A stretch of 64,000 bases of DNA from Verrucomicrobiota bacterium JB024 (GTDB lineage: Bacteria > Verrucomicrobiota > Verrucomicrobiia > Opitutales > Cerasicoccaceae), in contig JAUTCS010000073.1 of NCBI GenBank assembly GCA_030673825.1, forward strand, positions 1 to 64,000, in the 5' to 3' direction. This document shows positions 54,372 through 63,666 of this stretch, piece by piece (within the stretch, counting starts at the first letter, position 1; every line of letters begins with the position of its first letter). The translations under genes and the position numbers were made by a program. The notes under the pieces were generated by a model that saw only the letters and a list, made by a program, of their open reading frames with translations, had not been told where the DNA came from and did no database searches.

Positions 54372-55265
54372 ATGCCAACACGATTAATCCGCGAAGGTAT
54401 CCTTGACTCGGACCGGGTAAATTCCCTGTCCGAGCGCGAGGAACTTTTTTACCGAAAGCTGTTCAGCGTAGCCGATGATTACGGCTTGTTCGACGCTCGT
54501 GAACCGATATTGAAGGCACGCCTGTATGCGCTTCGGCCCACCGTCAGAGATACCGACATGACCCACTTGCTCGCCGCGTGCGAAAAGGCCGGCTTGATCG
54601 TTCTCTATACTGATGCTGGGAAACCGTACGGAGTGATTCTTAACTTCGGCCAGCAGCGGAAGGGTAAGCCCAAGCTTCCGGTTCCGCCGTTGGATGCGTT
54701 GGGCCTCGTCGAGAAAAAGGAAGGGGTTTATATCTCTTTCACGAAACCCGCCGAAAACCGTAACGGGCCGTTACCGTCGGTAACTGATAGTTACGAGCCG
54801 TTACTTAATTCGAAATGCGAAACTCGTAATTCGGAGTCGGAGGCGGATACGAACATATCGCGCACAGGTGCGCGTGAGGGGGCATCTCCTCAAGAAGCAT
54901 CGTCAAGTGAGCATCAACCAGCAGACAGCCAAGAACCTCTAACGCTGGAATCCGAGCCTTCCCCAAAACCCAAAGACGGAAGCCCATCGTACGACCAGTA
55001 CCCAGGCTTTCGCCGATTCTGGGAGGCATACCCGCCCCGGAAAGGCGTACGAGCCGGGAAGCACACAGCACTCGAGGCATGGCGAAAGGGGAGGCTGGAG
55101 CCGCTGACCGATGTAATCGTCCGCCACGTAACGGCGATGGCGAGTACCCGGGGGTGGCAAGATGAAAACGGTAAATTTATCCCGATGGCGAAGAAGTACC
55201 TGAATGACCGACGCTGGGAGGATGAAATCGAGAACACCCAACCCAGGAGGGACGATGAATTCTGA
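54372..55265 (+). CDS. Phage replication initiation-type protein
   Basis: 297 residues. N-terminal winged-helix-like domain typical of phage replication proteins (RLIREGILDSDRVNSLSERE, LFYRKLFSVADDYGLFDARE), a low-complexity Ser/Glu/Pro linker (150-205), and a C-terminal module FRRFWEAYPPRKGVRAGKHT ... AWRKGRL shared with DnaT/primosomal-type phage proteins. It probably recruits the helicase loader encoded next. Stop overlaps the next gene by 11 bases. Confidence 0.8.
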   Translation: MPTRLIREGILDSDRVNSLSEREELFYRKLFSVADDYGLFDAREPILKARLYALRPTVRDTDMTHLLAACEKAGLIVLYTDAGKPYGVILNFGQQRKGKPKLPVPPLDALGLVEKKEGVYISFTKPAENRNGPLPSVTDSYEPLLNSKCETRNSESEADTNISRTGAREGASPQEASSSEHQPADSQEPLTLESEPSPKPKDGSPSYDQYPGFRRFWEAYPPRKGVRAGKHTALEAWRKGRLEPLTDVIVRHVTAMASTRGWQDENGKFIPMAKKYLNDRRWEDEIENTQPRRDDEF

Positions 55266-56079
55266 CTCAGATAAAGCCTGCGACGTGACCGTCGAGGGTG
55301 TTGCCAAGTACATCAGCAGGCCGAACTGGCAGGCTGACGAAAAAACCCTTGGGATATGTGCCTTGTGTGGGAAGAGGCTTTCCGAGCCCACAGACGATTA
55401 CGGCCCGGTTTACTACTGCGATCGTATGCGGTCGCTGTATGATCAGGCTGGGCAGTTGGTCGAACTGTGGAAGCACCAGGAGCGGTTTAATGAGCTGTGC
55501 CCGAAGTTGTACCGGCAGATCGACAGCCGCGCGGAAGCCCGGGAAGAGTCAAGGGCCCGGCGTATCGACTGGAAGGCCTACGACAAGGCTCTGGCTTGGG
55601 ACTACGGTCAGGGCAGCAGCCTGATGCTGTGCGGAGACTCCGGGGCAGGTAAATCGACGGCTATGTGGCATATCCTGCGCAAGGTGCACAATCTGCGTGT
55701 CGGGTGGGAAATCTACAGCGGGCGCAAGTTGGCCGACGCCTATTTTAGGGCCTGCAGGGATGGGGCTGGCGAGGCCTTTGTCCAGCGACTCGTACGCCTG
55801 CCCGTGCTAGTGTTTGACGACTTCGGCAAGGAGCAAATCGGGGAAGCCGTCAGCTCCTTGATCTTCGAAGTGATCAACAGCCGTTGCGAGGAATGCCTGC
55901 CAACCCTAATCACGACACGGTTCCGCTCGGACAGCCTTCCTCAGCGTTTCGAAAAAATCGATATCACAAAAGGGACGGATCTGGTCCGGAGATTCCAAGA
56001 TTACTTCGAGATCGTCGTCTTTCGTGATCAAACCATCACATCAACACAACCAAAGCAAAATCATGAGCAAACCCGGTAA
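55255..56079 (+). CDS. DnaC-like AAA+ helicase loader, first copy
   Basis: 274 residues from ATG 55255 with AGGAGG just upstream. A putative zinc site (CALC near residue 35, YYC near 55) precedes an AAA+ core with Walker A GDSGAGKST (127-135) and Walker B VLVFDDFGKE. Resembles DnaC/DnaI-type loaders that place the replicative helicase on phage origin DNA. Confidence 0.85.
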   Translation: MNSDSDKACDVTVEGVAKYISRPNWQADEKTLGICALCGKRLSEPTDDYGPVYYCDRMRSLYDQAGQLVELWKHQERFNELCPKLYRQIDSRAEAREESRARRIDWKAYDKALAWDYGQGSSLMLCGDSGAGKSTAMWHILRKVHNLRVGWEIYSGRKLADAYFRACRDGAGEAFVQRLVRLPVLVFDDFGKEQIGEAVSSLIFEVINSRCEECLPTLITTRFRSDSLPQRFEKIDITKGTDLVRRFQDYFEIVVFRDQTITSTQPKQNHEQTR

Positions 56080-56716
56080 GCAAACAACATCATCAGAAGC
56101 AATCAATGCCCCTGAGGCATTCTTAGAAATATCCTCGTTTCACGAAGCGCCTTTACCCGAAGGACAGACAGAATTATTTTTGGCAGTTTGTAAATTCTGC
56201 GAGGAAGTCGAACGCGAGTGTGCCGGCAAGCCGTCTGTGCCGCGCTGGCTGACGCTTTCAGGCCGACCGGGATGCGGCAAGACGCACCTGGCGAAGGAGG
56301 TCCTAAAATGGGCCTTGCGCTACCACGAAGCCCGCCCGCTGGTAGAGCCTCCAATGTTTATGCCTTCTCGAGCAAGACGAGATGTTCTCTTCGGAGGGTG
56401 CAGGGAAACTTATGACATCTTTAACGGAAGCAAAGCCCACGCAATCGACCGCCATATCGATGATCTATCATCCGTGTGGCTGTTGATCTTGGACGATTTC
56501 GGGTTCGAACGTCTGTCTTCGGATCAACAGTCACATTACTGGTATCGGCTGCTGGATGCGCGTATGGGCAAGTGGACGCTGATGACAACCAACTTGGCCG
56601 CCCGGCAGATAGCCAAGTTTGACGAACGTATCCGCTCCCGCATGTGGCGTGACCGTAATGTCCTTCTCGAGAGCGGAGCGATTGACTGGTATATGCCCAA
56701 GGACGATTCGTTATGA
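56063..56716 (+). CDS. DnaC/IstB-like AAA+ ATPase, second copy
   Basis: 217 residues from ATG 56063. Walker A SGRPGCGKTH (66-75), Walker B WLLILDDFGFER, sensor region LMTTNLAARQ and a terminal arginine-rich helix FDERIRSRMWRD. It is a distinct paralogue lacking the zinc-like N-terminus of the preceding ATPase, with which it overlaps by 17 bases. Two consecutive loader-like ATPases is unusual. Confidence 0.83.
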   Translation: MSKPGKQTTSSEAINAPEAFLEISSFHEAPLPEGQTELFLAVCKFCEEVERECAGKPSVPRWLTLSGRPGCGKTHLAKEVLKWALRYHEARPLVEPPMFMPSRARRDVLFGGCRETYDIFNGSKAHAIDRHIDDLSSVWLLILDDFGFERLSSDQQSHYWYRLLDARMGKWTLMTTNLAARQIAKFDERIRSRMWRDRNVLLESGAIDWYMPKDDSL

Positions 56717-57096
56717 GCACACAGCACGCCAGCGGAACGCCAAGGACTGATGCCGCCTTGGAGAACTGGGACTCGGGCAATAAGGCTACCGAGTGGGCCC
56801 GCCGGCTTGAACGCGAACTTGCCGAGAAGGAGCGCGAACTGGCGGGTACAATGGCCGAGGTCAAGCGCCTGCGCGATGCCTACGGCAAATTGCTTACCGA
56901 GTGTGCGCCTCGTTCGATTGTCGAGAACTCTCCCATTGCACCGGACTTGGATGGGCTACCAGCATTCAGGGAACTCCCGGCCTCAGCTATTTTGAAGATG
57001 TGCAAGCGAGAGGTCATCACGAATGCCCAGTTTGAGACCGAGCACAGGCGCATTAAATTGGCTATGGAGGCCGCACGCAAGGAGATCGACGGATGA
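56713..57096 (+). CDS. Coiled-coil prophage protein
   Basis: 127 residues with a strong coiled coil at about 27-60 (ARRLERELAEKERELAGTMA). Overlaps both neighbours by 4 bases. Confidence 0.7.
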   Translation: MSTQHASGTPRTDAALENWDSGNKATEWARRLERELAEKERELAGTMAEVKRLRDAYGKLLTECAPRSIVENSPIAPDLDGLPAFRELPASAILKMCKREVITNAQFETEHRRIKLAMEAARKEIDG

Positions 57097-57317
57097 GCAT
57101 AGCAGAGATGAGAAAATATCTTGGAGACCGCAAGTGGCAGGAAAAGCTTGAGTGTGCGCGGTCTGCTTACGATGCCAGCATAGCCGTTATCATGCGGGAA
57201 GAAGCGTGTGAAGCCGAAGAGGCCCGGCGAATTTACGATTCACGGCGGCGGCGGTTTCTTGAACGCGAGGCTAGACTTGGCCCGCTCGGAATTACTTGGG
57301 AAAGGGGGACGTTATGA
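57093..57317 (+). CDS. Small charged prophage protein
   Basis: 74 residues, helical and rich in Arg/Glu (ACEAEEARRIYDSRRRRFLE). ATGA overlap at both ends supports it as a gene; function unknown. Confidence 0.65.
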   Translation: MSIAEMRKYLGDRKWQEKLECARSAYDASIAVIMREEACEAEEARRIYDSRRRRFLEREARLGPLGITWERGTL

Positions 57318-57691
57318 GCACGGCAATTAACAAGCCCGACCTGAAACTTCGCGGAAAGGTTGCCAATGTTGACGGGTGGCGCGGCGTTATCGAGAAGGCT
57401 GGACGCGTTTGGGGCACACATCCCATTCATGGCAACTGGGCAGAAGTCCCTCACTACGAGCAAGACTACAATGCCATCATCCCGGCTATTCAGCAATGGT
57501 GCAAACGGATGGACGAGGCTGGAGGAAGTCAAGCGGCACTGGCCTACATGTTCTTCGTTTACATCCATGAACTGCACGGTCCGTGTGAGCCTGGCATGGG
57601 TCCTATCTACCCACATCTATCCGCTCCACCTTGCCAACTAAGCGAGGCATTGGTGAAGGCAGACAACACCGTGAAGAGAGATAAGAAATGA
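57314..57691 (+). CDS. Small prophage protein, unknown
   Basis: 125 residues from ATG 57314, overlapping the previous stop by 4 bases. Mixed fold with KLRGKVANVDGWRGVIEKAG; no motif recognised. Confidence 0.65.
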   Translation: MSTAINKPDLKLRGKVANVDGWRGVIEKAGRVWGTHPIHGNWAEVPHYEQDYNAIIPAIQQWCKRMDEAGGSQAALAYMFFVYIHELHGPCEPGMGPIYPHLSAPPCQLSEALVKADNTVKRDKK

Positions 57692-57966
57692 CTACCGATA
57701 CTCTCACACTGGACAAGCTCACGGAGATAGTCGCCTCCCTCAGAGATTCAAATATCCCGACCAAGATTGAGATCGGCTTTGGCACTGATGACATGCTCCG
57801 CAAAAAGCTCGGGGCCGCCCCCTCGCTGCCAGGCCACATACGCATACATCCCCCGGATACCTCGCACCTCGGCGTCCCCATCAACATAAATCCGATGCTT
57901 CCATACGGCATCCTCCTAATGAAGGATTCCAGCGGAAATACCAAGATCGTGAAGATCGAAGACTGA
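57688..57966 (+). CDS. Small prophage protein, unknown
   Basis: 92 residues; 4-base overlap with its predecessor. Ends the run of tightly coupled small genes. Confidence 0.6.
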   Translation: MTTDTLTLDKLTEIVASLRDSNIPTKIEIGFGTDDMLRKKLGAAPSLPGHIRIHPPDTSHLGVPININPMLPYGILLMKDSSGNTKIVKIED

Positions 57967-58024
57967 ATAACTGCACCGCTTCGGACGCACACAAAATTTG
58001 CCTACACAATCGAAAATAACAGCA

Positions 58025-58456
58025 ATGAAGAAACCGACGAAGACCGACTTTGAGCGCCTGGTATCGGATGGCGTGGTCAAGATTGCGCTCACTCACGAAC
58101 AGCAGGCCCGGTACGAGCAGGCCGTGAAAACCCAGCGTCGGGTGAACATGGGGTTGTTCTACCGGCAGGCCTGGCCGAAGGAATTTCACGCTGAATACCA
58201 GAAGTTTATAAAAAACTTTGGAGAAAAAAATATCGGGGGGCTAAAAAAGATAAACGTGCCGCGAAAAAAACGGGGCCGTCCGGTGCTGCCCGATGGTGAG
58301 AAGAAGTGCGAGCGGATCGAAGCCAAGGTGACGAGGGTGGATAAGCTCAAGGTCATGTACGCCGCCCAGCGGGCGGGCAAGAGCGAGTCGCAGTTCGTCA
58401 AAGAGGCTGCCCTGCGCGAGGCCGGGCTGGCGATCTATGACGCGAACCATCCATGA
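58025..58456 (+). CDS. Basic prophage protein, possible DNA-binding
   Basis: 143 residues from ATG 58025, lysine/arginine-rich with VPRKKRGRPVLPDGEKKCER (an AT-hook-like KRGRP) and a C-terminal RHH/CopG-like helix pair (MYAAQRAGKSESQFVKEAAL). Possible late regulator or mobilisation-type factor. Confidence 0.6.
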   Translation: MKKPTKTDFERLVSDGVVKIALTHEQQARYEQAVKTQRRVNMGLFYRQAWPKEFHAEYQKFIKNFGEKNIGGLKKINVPRKKRGRPVLPDGEKKCERIEAKVTRVDKLKVMYAAQRAGKSESQFVKEAALREAGLAIYDANHP

Positions 58457-58466
58457 GGAATGGGTG

Positions 58467-58754
58467 ATGAAGGTAGTGCTAAAAGGAGGCCCGCTTGACG
58501 GACAGGAGATTCAGTGTGAAAATCCCGCTTCATCCCTTTGGGTTTACCATATGGCTGCATCCGCAGACGAAGCGTTTGACCGCGAAGGATGGCAAGTGAA
58601 AGCACTTTATGCGCGTTCCCTGTATCGCATCAGGGGCGATTGTGGGATGTTTGAGAAGACCGCGGACGTTTATGTACCGTCCATCCGCGAGCAGATAGAG
58701 GAACAGCATTGGTCCAGGCATATTGTCGAAAGAGTAGGGGATGAAAGAAATTAG
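58467..58754 (+). CDS. Small prophage protein, unknown
   Basis: 95 residues from ATG 58467, with VLKGGPLDGQEIQCENPASS near the start, a pattern seen in small phage proteins. The earlier ATG 58437 overlaps the upstream gene. Confidence 0.6.
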   Translation: MKVVLKGGPLDGQEIQCENPASSLWVYHMAASADEAFDREGWQVKALYARSLYRIRGDCGMFEKTADVYVPSIREQIEEQHWSRHIVERVGDERN

Positions 58755-58986
58755 CGTAAAAGTGTGCACGTACGATAATCCGGTCTCCATGCGTCGGGAA
58801 TGCTGGTCTGACGGGGAAATCATATGGTCATGCTGCTTTACCGCTCTTTTTCGTGATCCGTTTCCGATCCCCCATGAAAAGTTCTTTTTCGGAGCAAACG
58901 TTGGCGAGTGGAAAGAGGGACAGTTAATCGGAGACGTGACCGCGGTAGCCGACGAGAAATTGTCAGGCGCGTGCTGCCCCATTTGA
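58741..58986 (+). CDS. Small prophage protein, unknown
   Basis: 81 residues, Cys/Trp/Phe-rich. Overlaps its predecessor by 14 bases; lies just before the terminase genes. Confidence 0.5.
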   Translation: MKEISVKVCTYDNPVSMRRECWSDGEIIWSCCFTALFRDPFPIPHEKFFFGANVGEWKEGQLIGDVTAVADEKLSGACCPI

Positions 58987-59019
58987 CGGGCGTTTAGGGC
59001 TATGGGGTAATAAGTCCCC

Positions 59020-59511
59020 ATGGCCAAGGCGAAGATGAGGGCGAAGCCCGCAGCGCGGGCGGCAAGAAAGCCCAAGGGCAGGGGAGGCCGACCCAGCAAG
59101 TACGATCCATCCCGCAATGAGGAGGTCGAGAATTACTGTATGCTTGGGGCCAAGAATGACGAACTGGCACAGTTCTTGGGCGTGTGCTCGTCCACGATCG
59201 ACAATTGGCTGGCGAATGACCCTGAGTTTTTGGGGGCCGTAAAAAGGGGACGCGATTTCGCGGACGCCAACGTGGGCAAGCGCCTGTATGAGCGTGCCAT
59301 TGGGTATTCGCACCCGGAGGACAAGATTTTCCAGTACGAGGGTGTGCCGGTCGTCGTGCCGACGGTGAAGCATTATCCTCCCGACCCGACCGCGTGCATA
59401 TTTTGGCTAAAAAACCGCAGGCCGCAGGACTGGCGCGACAAAAAGGAGGTCGAGCACAGCGGGAACGTGAGCCTGATCTCGCAAATCCTGGACGAGGATG
59501 ACGAAAGCTGA
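59020..59511 (+). CDS. Terminase small subunit-like protein
   Basis: 163 residues. Basic Ala/Lys-rich N-terminus, then a helix-turn-helix (NDELAQFLGVCSSTIDNWLA) and helical C-terminus (AKRGRDFADANVGKRLYERA-type region). This is the DNA-recognition subunit for packaging. Overlaps the large subunit by 14 bases. Confidence 0.82.
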   Translation: MAKAKMRAKPAARAARKPKGRGGRPSKYDPSRNEEVENYCMLGAKNDELAQFLGVCSSTIDNWLANDPEFLGAVKRGRDFADANVGKRLYERAIGYSHPEDKIFQYEGVPVVVPTVKHYPPDPTACIFWLKNRRPQDWRDKKEVEHSGNVSLISQILDEDDES

Positions 59512-61081
59512 GCTTGAGCGGGCGTGGCGTGATCCGTACTGGCGGGTGACGAGCGGCAATATCTACTGGATCGTGACCAAGGATGCGTGGTGGGTGCCGT
59601 TTCGTCCGCTCCCGGCGCAGCAGGTGGTGGCGCGGAAGCTCCTGCGTGAGGGATGCAGGCGGCTGCTGATCCCCAAGGCGCGACGCGAGGGCATAAGCAC
59701 AATGATCAACCTGTGCCAGCTCGACGCCTGTCTGCACCGCAAACACTTCCACAGCATGATTGTGGACCAGCGTCAGGCCGACGCCTCAGACAAGCTGGTG
59801 AACCGGGTGCAAAAGGCCTGGGAGCGTATCGAAGGCACGCAGGAGTACGCCGGACTGGCCACGCGCAAATGTAACTCGGAGGTGCTGGAATGGAACAGCG
59901 GGAGTATCTTTTCGGCGAATACGAGCGGTCGCGGTGGCACGGCGGTGCAGTTCGAGCACATTTCCGAGCTCGGCCCGATCGACTTTGATGACCCGAAGCG
60001 GGCAGAGGAAATCATCACCGGGGCGCTGCCGGCGGCGGACGAAGGTATCCAGGTTATCGAATCGACGGCCAAGGGGCCGTTCGGACATTTCAAGCGGCTG
60101 GTGACCGAAGCGCTCGAGGTTCCACCTGCGCACCGGACGGACAAGGACTTTGAAGTGCTTTTCTTCGCATGGTTCATGGACCCGCGGCATGTGCAGCAGG
60201 GAGCCTTAAGCCGCATTCGGCGAGAGACGCATGAGTATCTGAATGAGGTTGAGCGTCAGATGGGGGTCAAGCTCACGCCCGAGCAACGGCTATGGTATCA
60301 GGTCCACAAGGAAAAATATGGGGACAAGATGCTGCATGAGTACCCGAGTATGCTCTCGGAGTGCTGGAGCGCACCGGTTGAGGGATCCATTTACGGCGGT
60401 GCGCTGACGAAAGCCCGGGAGGACGGTCGTATCTCCCGATGGCCCTACGATTCACGCTACCCGGTCTATACGGCCTGGGATATCGGCGCTCCGGAGAACA
60501 CGTTTTGCTGGTTTTTTCAGGCGATCGGCGGGGCCTACTACCTGATCGACTGCCAGCGGGGCGGGGCGGACGTGAACCTGGAAACCGCCGCTGATTGGGC
60601 GGACTGCCTGCGCAAACGGGGGTACCACTACGCCCGGCATTTTCTTCCGCACGATGCCAAAGCCCGCAAGCATGGCGGCACGACCTGGCAGAAAGACCTC
60701 ATGACGGCCGGAATCAAGGATTGCGACATCGTGGAAGTGCAGGAACACACGTGGGACGGCGTCCGGCGTATGCTGGGGCTATTCTCGCGGATTTACTTCG
60801 ACGCGGACAAGGTCAAGCTGGGTATCGGTGGGCTCGAACTGTACCGGCGCAAGCAGACGCCGCAAAGCACGAGTGAAGTTGCCCAGTACATGGATGAAGC
60901 GGTGCATGATCACCCGACGTCCGACATTGCCGACGCCTTTTCCATCATCGGGCAGGCCGAGGACAAAGGGTTGATCTCCACGCGTAATCCGACACTGGGC
61001 CAGCACCATGCGGAACTCAAAATGCCGAGCCTGCAGGCCGAAATCCTGGCAGCCCAAGGACAGACAAGCGCGTTTCTGTAA
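59498..61081 (+). CDS. Terminase large subunit
   Basis: 527 residues. N-terminal packaging ATPase with the deviant Walker A RLLIPKARREGIST and FEHISELGPIDF as Walker B region; C-terminal RNase H-like nuclease starting TAWDIGAPENTFCWFFQ. Both are hallmarks of podovirus-type large terminases. Start overlaps the small subunit gene. Confidence 0.9.
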   Translation: MTKAELERAWRDPYWRVTSGNIYWIVTKDAWWVPFRPLPAQQVVARKLLREGCRRLLIPKARREGISTMINLCQLDACLHRKHFHSMIVDQRQADASDKLVNRVQKAWERIEGTQEYAGLATRKCNSEVLEWNSGSIFSANTSGRGGTAVQFEHISELGPIDFDDPKRAEEIITGALPAADEGIQVIESTAKGPFGHFKRLVTEALEVPPAHRTDKDFEVLFFAWFMDPRHVQQGALSRIRRETHEYLNEVERQMGVKLTPEQRLWYQVHKEKYGDKMLHEYPSMLSECWSAPVEGSIYGGALTKAREDGRISRWPYDSRYPVYTAWDIGAPENTFCWFFQAIGGAYYLIDCQRGGADVNLETAADWADCLRKRGYHYARHFLPHDAKARKHGGTTWQKDLMTAGIKDCDIVEVQEHTWDGVRRMLGLFSRIYFDADKVKLGIGGLELYRRKQTPQSTSEVAQYMDEAVHDHPTSDIADAFSIIGQAEDKGLISTRNPTLGQHHAELKMPSLQAEILAAQGQTSAFL

Positions 61082-61084
61082 GCC

Positions 61085-61453
61085 ATGACGCCTTACGAGC
61101 AGGCAAAATCGCTGTACGATGTCGGCTACCGCCACCGGGGCTTTGAAGAAGACTTCGGGGTTCATCTGGCGCACGGCTACGTGCTGGTGACGCCGGAGGT
61201 GTTTATCATGGCCCGTCCGGTCTGGCACAAGGCGGCCCGTGAGGCTATTTGCAATCCCTACTATGTGTTCCCGGAGGCAGTACGGGATTGCTGGCACATT
61301 TACTGTATGGCGGGAGATGTCTCCAAGTGCTGGGACTACGACCCCTTGCCTGATTTGCCATTCGTTTCCTGGGAAAGGAGAAATGAGTTCATTGGACCTC
61401 TCCGCATGGACCAGATCAAACGAATAGCAAAGGGCACGCATGAAGGGCACTGA
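61085..61453 (+). CDS. Small morphogenesis-region protein, unknown
   Basis: 122 residues with aromatic and charged residues (YVLVTPEVFIMARPVWHKAA, CWHIYCMAGDVSKCWDYDPL). Located between terminase and connector, where small accessory proteins are usual. Confidence 0.65.
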   Translation: MTPYEQAKSLYDVGYRHRGFEEDFGVHLAHGYVLVTPEVFIMARPVWHKAAREAICNPYYVFPEAVRDCWHIYCMAGDVSKCWDYDPLPDLPFVSWERRNEFIGPLRMDQIKRIAKGTHEGH

Positions 61454-61622
61454 CGTACCAGCCGCACAAACCATACCGGCCTCTATCCGGACCCGGGACG
61501 AACGTGTACAAGCCGCCGGTATGAGCGAGGTCGAACGCGCCCGCCGCCGTGCCAGCCTGGCCAACACACGAATCACCACCGATGGCGGATACAGCCGCCC
61601 GCAGGCAACTACCCTCGCCTAA
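61440..61622 (+). CDS. Very small prophage protein
   Basis: 60 residues, Ala/Arg-rich, overlapping its predecessor by 14 bases and ending 7 bases before the connector start. Context supports expression; no function assigned. Confidence 0.5.
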   Translation: MKGTDVPAAQTIPASIRTRDERVQAAGMSEVERARRRASLANTRITTDGGYSRPQATTLA

Positions 61623-61629
61623 CCCCATC

Positions 61630-63339
61630 ATGTCAGACGACAAGGCAAAGGAGATCATTCGGCGTACGGACGCTTTGCGGCAGGCCGATTATAATGTGTG
61701 GCTACCGCTTTGGCAGGCGTGCGTTGACCGGTTCATCCCGAGTGTCGGCCATGTGATCAGTTCTGGCAGGGGAGAGCGCAAGAACCTGGACGGGGAGAAC
61801 CGCCCGGGACCGATCGACAAGATAGGCGTGTTGAGCTGCCGCCGGTACGCATCGGGCATGTCCTCGCGCATCGCCCCCAGCAACCAGCGCTGGAGCCGAC
61901 TGAAAGATACGCGCCCGGCGCTCAAGGATAATCAGGAGGTCAAGGAGTACTGGGACAAAACGAGCGAGAGCTTAAGCAACTACCTCAACGCCTCAAATTT
62001 CGAGACGGTTAAGGGGGAAGTCTTCGAACAGTTGGGGGCTGTCGGCACGTGCTGTATCCTGTTCACGAAGGGGACAAAGACGCTGTTTAATTTCCAGATT
62101 ATCCCGATCGGCACCTATGAGTTCTCGGTGGACCACGAAAACAATGTCGTCGAGGTCGCCCGTTGGTTCGAGATGACACCGGTACAGGCCGAGGCCATGA
62201 ACCAGACGATCTGGGGCGGCAAGGCCAAGTTCGGAAAGAGCGTTGCCAAGGCCCTCGAGCCGGGTGCACCGGATGAACTCAAGCACCAGAAGCAAAAATG
62301 GCTGCACAGCGTACGTAAACGTGCGATCTACGATCCCCAGGCCCGCAACGATCGCAATATGCCGTGGGAATCGTGCTATGTGCATGTCGAAGATATGCAG
62401 ACCGTGCACGAGGGCGGATACACGTCCTGCCCGTACATCATCGCCCGCGCCATTGTACGCCCGAGTGAGAAGTGGGGACGATCGAACGGCATGGAGGTTA
62501 TCGACGAGCAGGATCTGACCAGCCGGACCAAACGGGCGACAGTGCTGGCCGTCGAAGAACAGGTGAACCCGCGTACTTTCAAAAAGGCGAGTCACAAGTA
62601 TGCCATTAGAAATTCCCCGGGGGGAATTACGATCATCGACAACGACCGCGACGTGATCGACCGGGAAACCAAAAGCAACCCTCAGTATGGGCGTGAGTTG
62701 CTGCTGATGCAGCACGAGATAGTGCAGAAGTTCTTCCACATCGATCTGTTTGAAATGTTCGACAGCCTGCTGGCTGGAGGAAAGCCGCCTACGATGACGC
62801 TAGGCGAATTCCGTATCCGCTTTACCGAAAAGCTACTGTCTATCGCTCCTGAAGTCGGTCGATCGCTAAATGAGTTTCTGACTCCGGTTCATCTGCGGGC
62901 CTTCGACATCATGAACCAAGCTGGCGTACTGGATCTGCCGCCAGCGATCATGGGGCGTGTGGCAGATTTCAAGGTAGAATACACCAACTCGATCACTATA
63001 GCCCTTAAGGCACTAAAGAATCAGGACATCATTGCTGCATTTGAAGACATTGGCATGGTCGCCGCGCAAGCCGCGTCAGTCGCGCCTGGTAAGGCTGCCG
63101 AGGTTATGGATAACTTCGATTTCGATAAGATCATTCGCGAGTTGTATGAAAACTCGGGGGCGGTGACCGAAGGTCTATTTAGCACTGATGAGGTCAGTGC
63201 CGTGCGCATGATGCGGGCTCAACAGGCCCAACTGGCGCAGCTGAGCGAATTGGCCAACAAGGGTGCAGATACGATCAACAAGCTGCCTGAGGGGGCGCAG
63301 GAGGACATCGTGAGCCAGTTTCAATTGGCCATGGGGTAA
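61630..63339 (+). CDS. Head-tail connector (portal), T7 gp8-like
   Basis: 569 residues from ATG 61630. The opening LRQADYNVWLPLWQACVDRFIPS, the YPIGTYEF-like IIPIGTYEFSVD region, PYIIARAIVRPSEKWGRSNG, and the C-terminal ADFKVEYTNSITIALKALKN match podovirus connector proteins that form the 12-mer DNA gate. A GTG start at 61549 would overlap the small gene before it and is less likely. Confidence 0.88.
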   Translation: MSDDKAKEIIRRTDALRQADYNVWLPLWQACVDRFIPSVGHVISSGRGERKNLDGENRPGPIDKIGVLSCRRYASGMSSRIAPSNQRWSRLKDTRPALKDNQEVKEYWDKTSESLSNYLNASNFETVKGEVFEQLGAVGTCCILFTKGTKTLFNFQIIPIGTYEFSVDHENNVVEVARWFEMTPVQAEAMNQTIWGGKAKFGKSVAKALEPGAPDELKHQKQKWLHSVRKRAIYDPQARNDRNMPWESCYVHVEDMQTVHEGGYTSCPYIIARAIVRPSEKWGRSNGMEVIDEQDLTSRTKRATVLAVEEQVNPRTFKKASHKYAIRNSPGGITIIDNDRDVIDRETKSNPQYGRELLLMQHEIVQKFFHIDLFEMFDSLLAGGKPPTMTLGEFRIRFTEKLLSIAPEVGRSLNEFLTPVHLRAFDIMNQAGVLDLPPAIMGRVADFKVEYTNSITIALKALKNQDIIAAFEDIGMVAAQAASVAPGKAAEVMDNFDFDKIIRELYENSGAVTEGLFSTDEVSAVRMMRAQQAQLAQLSELANKGADTINKLPEGAQEDIVSQFQLAMG

Positions 63340-63342
63340 GTT

Positions 63343-63666
63343 ATGAGCGAAGAGGAGCAACAGCCGACACTCGAACAGGAAGAATTCGACCTTCGCGCCC
63401 ATGAGGCCAAGCGCGAACTCATGTACGAGGCCTGCTTCACGAGCGAGGCTGGAAGGTGGGTGTTGGAAGACCTCAAGCAGACATTTGCCTTTGAGGGTTC
63501 AGGGATATTGGTGGACGGCTTTCCTATGCGAGCGGTGAGCCAGGAGGCTTTGACGGCAGTGTTCGCGAACCAGATGGCGAAGAAGCCGATCGAGCATATT
63601 TGCAATGTACTCACTGCCGCCGATGAGCGGCGTAAATCTCAGCAACAGGAGGAAGACCATGAGTAA
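63343..63666 (+). CDS. Acidic morphogenesis-region protein, unknown
   Basis: 107 residues, Glu/Gln-rich ends, helical core (YEACFTSEAGRWVLEDLKQT). Three bases after the connector gene; overlaps the next gene by 8 bases. Confidence 0.68.
   Translation: MSEEEQQPTLEQEEFDLRAHEAKRELMYEACFTSEAGRWVLEDLKQTFAFEGSGILVDGFPMRAVSQEALTAVFANQMAKKPIEHICNVLTAADERRKSQQQEEDHE

Noticed and set aside
59498-61081. Non-canonical Walker A of the large terminase as a sign of inactivation
   Set aside because: A deviant Arg-rich P-loop is normal for this terminase group.
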